Assembly: GCF_019915265.1 (NCBI RefSeq) | Contig: NZ_CP082780.1 | Location: 1,302,001 to 1,366,000 of the forward strand | Source of the DNA: Bacillus aquiflavi | GTDB taxonomy: Bacteria; Bacillota; Bacilli; Bacillales; Cytobacillaceae | Length of the DNA: 64,000 nucleotides | Direction of reading: 5' to 3' | Shown: positions 58,475 through 64,000 of the stretch, piece by piece | How the letters are laid out: each line of letters opens with the position of its first letter | How positions within the stretch are numbered: the stretch's first letter is position 1 | The notes under the pieces: generated by a model | Told to the model about the DNA's origin: nothing | Database searches by the model: none | Seen by the model: only the letters and a program-made list of their open reading frames with translations | Translations under genes and position numbers: made by a program

Positions 58475-59089
58475 ATTTGGTATGTATCCTTTAAAGAAGC
58501 TTGATAAAGAACTTTTGCCAAGCGTATCATTTGATCATACAATAGTCGTTGTTGAGATAAAGGATATGCCGGCAACAGATGTAGAACAATTTGTAAGTAA
58601 ACCGATTGAACAAGTCTTAACCGGAATTAGTGGAAACGACGTCAACAATAGGAAACAGTACAGCTTTAATTGAGATAGAGGAAGGAAGAGGCGACGAAGT
58701 TACGAAAGAAATTGAAACAGCTGTTCATGATTTAAAGGGCAAGCTGCCAGCTGATATTTCTGTTACCCAATTTTCCACAAACCAATCGTATGAATTTTTT
58801 ATGGATTTATCTAGGAAAAAATGATGGATGAGATGTCTAATTTCGCAAAAAAATGTAATCAAATTACGACTTGAAGCATTACCTGAGGTTCGCGAAGTTC
58901 AATTAGTTGGTTTAGAAGAAAAGGAAATAGTCATTGAGCTTAAAGCGGATAGGTTAGAGGAGTTAGGTATGATTCTATTGATGGTATAACAGAAAACGTG
59001 CTTTACGGTGGGATTAATTCACACATATGTTGTTGATAGCTGAATTTTGCTTACCGCCGGATTTTCATGGTATTATTTCACTGTTAGGC

Positions 59090-59688
59090 AAAATCCGAAT
59101 GATCAAAGTTCATCAATGCTTATAAGAATGCTCGTTCTCGATCGATAAAAAGACACTTTCCATACATTAGATCAGAAAAAGTAGCAAAAGCACAACGAAT
59201 TCTGTCTAAACGTAAGAAAGGTTCTGTACGTTGGAATAAGTAACGCATAGTAGTGGCTAAATCGCAAGAAAAAGCAGCAAACCGATGTCTGAATTTTCTT
59301 CACCGCAAATCAAAAGAGTTAGCTTCTAGCTTCCAGTGATCGAGGACTTAAACATCTTAAGCCCTTCACTTTGGAAGCGTTTATGACAATGTGGTTGGGG
59401 TAAGTTACTACTTTTTAGAGTACAAGCTAAAAGAACAAGGGAAACAACTAGTAAAAATTGATAAGTGGTTCCCTTCCACGAAGAAACGTTCCTGCTGTGG
59501 TGCAGAAAAACCTATGAAACTATCTGAACGTACATATTAATGTTCTTGCCGTTACGTAGCAGATCGGGACAATCATTGAGCAATCAATATCAAAAAAGAA
59601 GGATTACGCTTATTAGACTTATCATAGAAGCAAAAACTTGGAGCTAGAGGATTAGCTCGGTCATTTTTTGCTAGTAAAAGTAAGTAGA
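59090..59688 (+). pseudogene. TnpB (IS200/IS605 family) remnant
   Basis: Scattered frames show TnpB segments: EKVAKAQRILSKRKKGSVRWNK, KSQEKAANRCLNFLHRKSKELAS, YFLEYKLKEQGKQLVKIDKWFPSTKKRSCCGAEKP, then CSCRYVADRDNH with AINIKKEGLRLL. These include the zinc ribbon and the final RuvC Asp. Several stops and frameshifts make it non-coding. The N-terminal half is not recognisable. Confidence 0.8.
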
Positions 59689-59745
59689 GAAGCCCCTACT
59701 TTAATCAGCTTGTAAGAGCGATAAGTGGTGAGTAGTTCATATTAG
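59689..59745 (+). ncRNA. Preserved right end of the IS605-type element (omega-RNA scaffold end)
   Basis: AGAAGCCCCTACTTTA followed by a short hairpin and TAAGTGGTGAGTAGTTCA is the characteristic right end of tnpB elements, which also forms the 3' part of the guide-RNA scaffold. It is better preserved than the tnpB frame next to it. The bases after TTCA (from 59741) would be the guide. Confidence 0.65.
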
Positions 59746-59813
59746 CATGTCCATAAAGGGATGATCGTGATTTGGGTGAGTATCGATCTCTGAATGATAT
59801 GAAGGTGATAATA

Positions 59814-60188
59814 ATGGAAAAGGAAAAATTAGTGCAAACGGTAGATTCTAAATATATTCAGCAGCATTTAGCAAATGAACGTACATATTTGGCATGGGTT
59901 CGTACTGCGATTGCGATTATTGGTCTCGGGTTTCTGATCACGAATGTACATTTCTCACTCAAGCCTTTCTTTAGTCAAACGGGCGATATGTTGGCAAATA
60001 TTATCGGAATTATATCTGTTATTTTCGGGGTTGTGACGATTTTAATATCAACCTATAGTTATTTTAAAAAGCTCAAAACCATTAATGAACAAACATTTAA
60101 AGCTTCTAAGCTTTTTGTCGGAATACTATCGACTCTCTTAATCGTCATCATCCTTATTTTCGCTGTTTATTTGTTCTTTATTATATAA
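59814..60188 (+). CDS. DUF202 (YidH-type) membrane protein
   Basis: The 124-aa protein starts at ATG 59814 (GAAGGTGA 4-5 nt upstream) and contains the DUF202 signature LANERTYLAWVRTAIAIIGLG followed by three membrane helices (about 30-50, 60-85, 100-122). Its role is unknown. It is an intact gene among mobile-element debris. Confidence 0.88.
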   Translation: MEKEKLVQTVDSKYIQQHLANERTYLAWVRTAIAIIGLGFLITNVHFSLKPFFSQTGDMLANIIGIISVIFGVVTILISTYSYFKKLKTINEQTFKASKLFVGILSTLLIVIILIFAVYLFFII

Positions 60189-60306
60189 AAAAGTTGCAAT
60201 GACGAAATGAACGCTCCAAAAACGAGAGGGCACTGGAAAAGTCCTTAAAGGGATTTCATAGCGAGTAAGTGAGCGACTTGTCCTTCATCTACTCGCCTTT
60301 TTGGAA

Positions 60307-60382
60307 CCCGTTGATTTCCGTTTCAGGCGGACGCTTTCCGCGGGCGGGCGAGGCGTCGCCGCCTTCCACTCCAATCAACTAG
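60307..60382 (-). repeat. Bacillaceae-type GC-rich interspersed repeat
   Basis: The segment begins GTTGATTTCCGTTTCAGGCG and ends CCACTCCAATCAACT, with a GC-rich middle (CGCGGGCGGGCGAGGCG) in an AT-rich region and inverted outer ends (GTTGATT with AATCAAC). I recall similar sequences in many Bacillus-type genomes; function unknown. The rest of 60189-60590 holds no gene that I can see. Confidence 0.6.
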
Positions 60383-60589
60383 TGTCATTACCATGAAAAG
60401 TATTTCTTTCCTCTAAAAAATGTCCTTTTTCCTGTCTACTAAAATAAAGTAAATGCAGGTGGTGCTCTCCATAATTTCAACCTAAGAAACGCTCAATTGA
60501 AGTCCATATATGGCAATTTGTGATCTCCTCATGCCAAAAAGATAACAGGCTTCGTCAAATGAATGAATTTGGCGATTTTTCGTTTATAT

Positions 60590-61090
60590 GAGAAGAGCTA
60601 AAAACGAAAATTGGATAATGGTCGAATTGAAATTCCTTCTATCCAGATGTTCAAGTATTGATTATGAAAGGCGATTCATGTTCTTTTCCAGTGCGATTTC
60701 AACAGTTTTCCCAATTAACATATCTAATAGTCCGACATCTTTTAGACGCAGTCGACGAAATTTTGTCAGGGAACTTAGATCGATAACGTCATCTTCTGGT
60801 GCCATATGTAAGAAGGATTTAAAGGACCTATCGTATTGCGAACGCTCTACTAAATCAACGCCTGATACATATGCCACATATACAAAAGCACGGTATAATC
60901 AAAAGTCACCAAAAGAATTCTTACAAGAGAAATCAAAATGTTAGAAAAGAAGAAGACAAGTTCGAATACAATAAGGATGCGGGTCGATTTGCTGTAAAGC
61001 CGGGCTTTTAGCAGTTCGAAAGGCACTGATTGGTAAACAAAAAACCAAGTAGAGACACACTATTTTTGGAGATTGAAAAATGCAAGATAT
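60590..61090. mobile_element. IS1182-like transposase scraps in both orientations
   Basis: On the minus strand 60877-60662 encodes MAYVSGVDLVERSQYDRSFK...SSLTKFRRLRLKDVGLLDMLIGKTVEIALEK, an N-terminal part of an IS1182-type transposase. On the plus strand about 60930-61075 encodes, across frames, EEDKFEYNKDAGRFAVKPGF and AVRKALIGKQKTK, resembling the later zinc-finger region of the same family. Both are fragments only. Confidence 0.6.
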
Positions 61091-61308
61091 GACCATCTCA
61101 GTAAAATAGGAATAATGTACCGGCTTTATAACTATTGATTATAGGTATTATTATATATTTACTGTTTTGTTATTAACTGTATACAATGAATGTGTAAAAT
61201 ATTCCTAGTTTCATATGGAGGTGGGGGTTACACTAAATTTTTTGCGGAAACTAAGAAGTCACAGAAGTCTTGGGAGCAGTTTTTAATTTTAAAGAGGGAG
61301 GAATAAAC

Positions 61309-62040
61309 TTGAAGAAACTTGCTTTTTTATTATCGTTGTTATTAATCGTTGTTCCAACTCAAGGTTTTGCCCAAAGTTCTTCAGATAATCATGTAAGTAA
61401 AGACCAGATTGATAAAATTTTATCAATCTATCAAAACGTATCAAAACAAGAGATCATGAAGGAAATTAATCAAACTTCTAAAGCTTTAGGCATCAGTAAG
61501 GGGAAAGTTGCTGATCAAATGTATTCAGAGTTGAAAGAACAGCAAGATTTAGCTGCTAAAGAAGAACCGATCCGGATTGCTAGCCCTGGATCTGGCGGTA
61601 CGACAGTTATTGATTCTAGTACAAAAGGCAACATTTTTTATGAGACAGCGGCAACTGCTTTAATCGAACACGGCCATGTAGGGATGTACTATACTGCTGA
61701 TACTTTAGTAGAGTCAGTGCCTTCTTACGGGGTGCGGTCATTAAATCGCTCAAACAAAAAAGTAGGTGAAGGTGCGAGAATTATGACTGTTTCCAACACA
61801 ACATCAACAGAAAAAAATAGTTCTGCAAATTGGGCTTACAATAGAATTGGAGAGAGCTACTCTTATAACTTTGCAACGAATCGTTTAACGTCTTGCACGG
61901 GTGATAAAAATTGCTCTAAATTAGTTTGGTGTGCATGGAAAAATGTAACAGGACTAGATTTAGATTCTAACGGAGGTCTCGGTGTATATCCAAAAGATAT
62001 AAGAGACCATAGTCGAGTCACTGCGATCAAATATTACTAA
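61309..62040 (+). CDS. Secreted NlpC/P60-like (YiiX/YycO-type) cysteine peptidase or amidase
   Basis: TTG 61309 follows GAGGGAGGA and opens a 243-aa protein with a signal peptide (KKLAFLLSLLLIVVPTQGFAQ, cut near residue 21). After a helical spacer, the domain about 100-243 resembles permuted NlpC/P60 papain-like enzymes, with His in ALIEHGHVGMYYT and Cys in CSKLVWCAWKNVTGLDLDSNGG. Such enzymes act on peptidoglycan peptides or lipids outside the cell. It is followed 65 nt later by a membrane-anchored protein, perhaps co-transcribed. Confidence 0.82.
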   Translation: MKKLAFLLSLLLIVVPTQGFAQSSSDNHVSKDQIDKILSIYQNVSKQEIMKEINQTSKALGISKGKVADQMYSELKEQQDLAAKEEPIRIASPGSGGTTVIDSSTKGNIFYETAATALIEHGHVGMYYTADTLVESVPSYGVRSLNRSNKKVGEGARIMTVSNTTSTEKNSSANWAYNRIGESYSYNFATNRLTSCTGDKNCSKLVWCAWKNVTGLDLDSNGGLGVYPKDIRDHSRVTAIKYY

Positions 62041-62105
62041 ATAGTAGAAAAAAGGAGGAATCTAGCATTCCTCTTTTTATACTTCTTAATAAAGGAAGGG
62101 TAAAA

Positions 62106-63287
62106 ATGACGGGTAAAAGGAAAAGCATCGCAGCCTTGATTGCTGTTTTTGTTGTATTGGCGGGAGGGATTTGCTTTTTTTTCTTTAAGTTTGGAGGGCA
62201 TTCTGCTGTTACAAAAAAAGTGGATCTCAATCAGCCTTTTGCTAGTATCATCTATTCATCCTCAGCTGTTGTAGGTGAAGGTGAGAGCCATACTATTTTT
62301 GTGAACAAAGAAGGCAAGATTTATGATATTAAAGGTGAAGGTGTAGAATCAAATGCAAATGCATTAATCGAAACAAAAGATCATCTAATTATGAATGAGA
62401 AGACAAGTGTAAACACGATAAATAAAAAAACGAATGCCATTCATTCAAATCGCAGTACTTGTGAGATTTATTCAGGATATGGTCAATCTGCAGGTTTTTT
62501 GGATGATAAAAATATTTATTATGCAATTTTTAATCAAGGATATAAAGATGATTTTGAAAGCTATCGCTCAACTATTAGATGGGGAATGAACAGTAAAAAT
62601 AGTTGTAAAGATATTGAAGAATATATCATCACACAAGGAAATGATGGTCAAAAGATTTTCCTTATGACAACTGATTTAGAGCAGGATGGGGCAGAAAACT
62701 TATATTTAATGACGCTTGAATTAAATGGTGAAAAGCTAAAGCAAAAGAAAACGTTACTAAGTGAAGCGAGTATTGAAATTCCGTTTTCTAACTTATTAGA
62801 ATATAAAAATTCACTTTTCTTTACATACTATCATAAACAATCGGATAAAAGCTTTATTAAGTTGTTAGAGATTCATAAGCAAGACGCCGTCATCATTAAC
62901 GATTATATTTTAAAAGAATACTTACCTAGCGAAGATCCTACATATTATCCATTTAACATGAACAGTTCTACAATAGTTGGCAACCAGCTTTACTTTGTCG
63001 ATGGCTTTGGAAATGTTTATTCCTTTCACCTAGATTCAAAAGAAGTGAACCGGCAGTTTTCCTTTTTAGATTATGAAAGAGATGAATATTACTATGACGA
63101 ATTTATTTATTTAAAAAACGACGACTTATACTTTTTTCATTACGACCGTGCTCTGAATACACATATGATCGATCAATATTCACTAAATGGGGAAAGGGTA
63201 GCGAGAGTAAAAGTACCTGATTTAAAGCAAGTTATTTCACAAGGCTTAACCGAGCAATTCATCTATGATTTTAAAGTGATTGATTAA
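62106..63287 (+). CDS. Membrane-anchored extracytoplasmic protein of unknown function
   Basis: The 393-aa protein has a basic N terminus, one membrane segment (about residues 8-29, AALIAVFVVLAGGICFFFF) and a large outer domain made of repeated beta-hairpin units such as KEGKIYDIKG, DDKNIYYAIF, LYFVDGFGNVYSF and NDDLYFFHYD. This suggests a beta-propeller sensor or binding domain. I do not recognise the family. AAGGAAGGG precedes the ATG. Confidence 0.75.
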   Translation: MTGKRKSIAALIAVFVVLAGGICFFFFKFGGHSAVTKKVDLNQPFASIIYSSSAVVGEGESHTIFVNKEGKIYDIKGEGVESNANALIETKDHLIMNEKTSVNTINKKTNAIHSNRSTCEIYSGYGQSAGFLDDKNIYYAIFNQGYKDDFESYRSTIRWGMNSKNSCKDIEEYIITQGNDGQKIFLMTTDLEQDGAENLYLMTLELNGEKLKQKKTLLSEASIEIPFSNLLEYKNSLFFTYYHKQSDKSFIKLLEIHKQDAVIINDYILKEYLPSEDPTYYPFNMNSSTIVGNQLYFVDGFGNVYSFHLDSKEVNRQFSFLDYERDEYYYDEFIYLKNDDLYFFHYDRALNTHMIDQYSLNGERVARVKVPDLKQVISQGLTEQFIYDFKVID

Positions 63288-63377
63288 AAACGGTCAGCAC
63301 GTAGCTAAAGATGATCAGTTACGCTGTTTTGGCTTAGAATGCTTTACGTGTTACATATTTCATACTTTAAAATAAAG

Positions 63378-63408
63378 ATCTGCCCTTCGTTTGATGGGCA
63401 GTCATATT
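63378..63408 (+). terminator. Terminator-like hairpin downstream of the membrane-anchored protein
   Basis: CTGCCC and GGGCAG form a stem around TTCGTTTGAT near 63381-63402. Confidence 0.6.
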
Positions 63409-63497
63409 ATAGATAAAAAATTCCGAAAGACTGCTTGAATACACCTGTCAGTTGAAGCGCTAAGCAATGAGGCAGAAGCGATCGTCTGTTAACAGTC

Positions 63498-63530
63498 AGC
63501 CCGCCCATTCGTTTGATGGGCGGGCTATAT
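63498..63530. terminator. GC-rich hairpin between convergent genes
   Basis: GCCCGCCCATTC (63499-63510) and GATGGGCGGGC (63515-63525) form a strong stem. It shares the loop sequence TTCGTTTGATGGGC with the hairpin at 63381-63402, so the two are related copies. It probably ends the TRAP permease transcript from the right or the gene pair from the left. Confidence 0.65.
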
Positions 63531-63538
63531 TTATCTCG

Positions 63539-64000
63539 TTAATTATTCATAATCGTTGGAAGCCAAAGGACAAGATCTGGCCAGTAAGTAATCATAAGAA
63601 GGGAGGCAAGTGAAACAATTAAAAACGGCCAAATTGCTTTTGTTAATTGTTCAAGCTTTACTTGACCGAGTGCTGATGCAATATATAGCCCAGCACCTAC
63701 CGGCGGAGTTAATAAACCAATTGTTAAATTTAGACAAATAATGACCCCAAAGTGGACAGGATCAATATTAAAATTAGCCAGCAACGGCGTGAAAATCGGA
63801 ACTAGTATAATAAGAGCAGCAATTCCATCCATAACCATCCCTATTAATAGTAAGAATATGTTTACTAATAAGAGAAAAATAATTGGATTTTCTGTAAGAG
63901 ATACCATCCATTCAGCAATTGCTTGTGGAATTTGTTCAAAAGACAGCATCCAGCCGAATAAATTTGCCATAGCAATTAGCATTGTAATTGTCGCAGTAGT
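63539..64000 (-). CDS. dctM: TRAP transporter large permease subunit (DctM type), 5' end outside window
   Basis: On the minus strand the frame is open to the window edge (ATTTATT... before Met at 63982), so only the C-terminal 154 residues are visible. It shows the DctM helices, including IIFLLLVNIFLLLIGMVMDGIAALIILVPIFTPLL and NLTIGLLTPPVGAGLYIASALG. TRAP systems import C4-dicarboxylates or related acids with a small permease and a binding protein, expected to lie to the right. Confidence 0.92.
   Translation of the reverse strand, partial: TTATITMLIAMANLFGWMLSFEQIPQAIAEWMVSLTENPIIFLLLVNIFLLLIGMVMDGIAALIILVPIFTPLLANFNIDPVHFGVIICLNLTIGLLTPPVGAGLYIASALGQVKLEQLTKAIWPFLIVSLASLLMITYWPDLVLWLPTIMNN

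Larger units (their letters stand above)
56992..58990 (+). pseudogene. RND-family efflux pump (SwrC-like), split by IS4 and truncated
   Basis: The start MSLFRFLLNRKLMIGLFVIFYF is the first membrane helix of an RND pump. The IS4 element sits at 57070-58474. Beyond it, frames read LKKLDKELLPSVSFDHTIVVVEI, MPATDVEQFVSKPIEQVLTGISG, then ALIEIEEGRGDEVTKEIETAVHDLKGKLPADI and later LEALPEVREVQLVGLEEKEIVIELKADRLEELG. Frameshifts near 58640 and 58815 and loss of everything beyond about 58990 leave only the first porter subdomain. Its start lies inside intron sequence. Confidence 0.85.

Noticed and set aside
58990-60600. Search for a selenoprotein with an in-frame TGA in the degenerate right-hand region
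   Set aside because: The interrupted frames there also contain TAA or TAG stops and frameshifts and match known non-selenoprotein families, so decay is the simpler reading.

Overview
The window looks like a chromosome segment from a low-GC Bacillaceae bacterium. The main evidence is a block in Bacillus subtilis yne order (lexA < > yneA-yneB-ynzC, tkt, sirA, yneF, a Spo0E-like ynzD, ccdA, yneK), with strong AGGAGG ribosome sites and sporulation regulators. SelB and a selenocysteine tRNA are both present, so the host probably makes selenoproteins. I do not assign a species.

Layout. 1-7666 is a type I-C CRISPR-Cas operon (cas3 cut by the window edge, cas5, cas8c, cas7, cas4, cas1, cas2). 7667-7834 is the leader. 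7835-14912 is one very long array (107 repeats and 106 spacers by my count). A complete IS256-family element with 8-bp target duplications follows. 16555-28643 is the conserved core (SRAP protein, SOS regulator and division inhibitor, transketolase, replication and sporulation regulators, a heterodimeric ABC exporter, CcdA). 28831-34817 holds tRNA-Sec, a broken MazG-like gene, a PepSY protein, an unrecognised two-gene module and a dead MFS transporter. 35172-43752 is a polymorphic-toxin (LXG) and immunity island in decay: one toxin with a stop codon before its tip, displaced toxin tails, and immunity genes split by two IS4-family elements. 44205-53986 is again ordinary (DUF1659/DUF2922, a TipA-type MerR regulator with a metalloprotease, cold shock protein, SbcDC, SelB). 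54123-61090 is a graveyard: group II intron remnant, IS21, an RND pump broken by IS4, a TnpB remnant with its right end preserved, and IS1182 scraps. 61309-64000 has a secreted NlpC/P60-like protein, a membrane-anchored unknown and the end of a TRAP permease.

Most interesting point. Between cas3 and cas5, on the minus strand, there is a degenerate but hairpin-preserving CRISPR repeat (2060-2032) followed by a guide-like stretch and a terminator. The guide-like stretch matches the DNA just upstream of the predicted cas5 promoter, next to a TTC motif (the type I-C PAM). In the first 17 positions the only mismatches are 2, 6, 12; 6 and 12 are positions flipped out of the duplex in type I Cascade. 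This is what a crRNA-like autorepressor of the cas operon (CreR type) would look like. It is inferred by eye from AT-rich sequence and needs testing.

Other notable points: cas8c carries two single-base homopolymer frameshifts but keeps an internal Cas11c start; two spacers target the same site from opposite strands; the transketolase has Pro at its conserved catalytic-pocket His; and several genes can be restored on paper by removing IS elements at their duplicated target sites. Frameshifts lie almost entirely in accessory DNA, while long core genes such as sbcC are intact. That argues for real decay in many cases, but homopolymer sequencing error cannot be excluded for individual ones.
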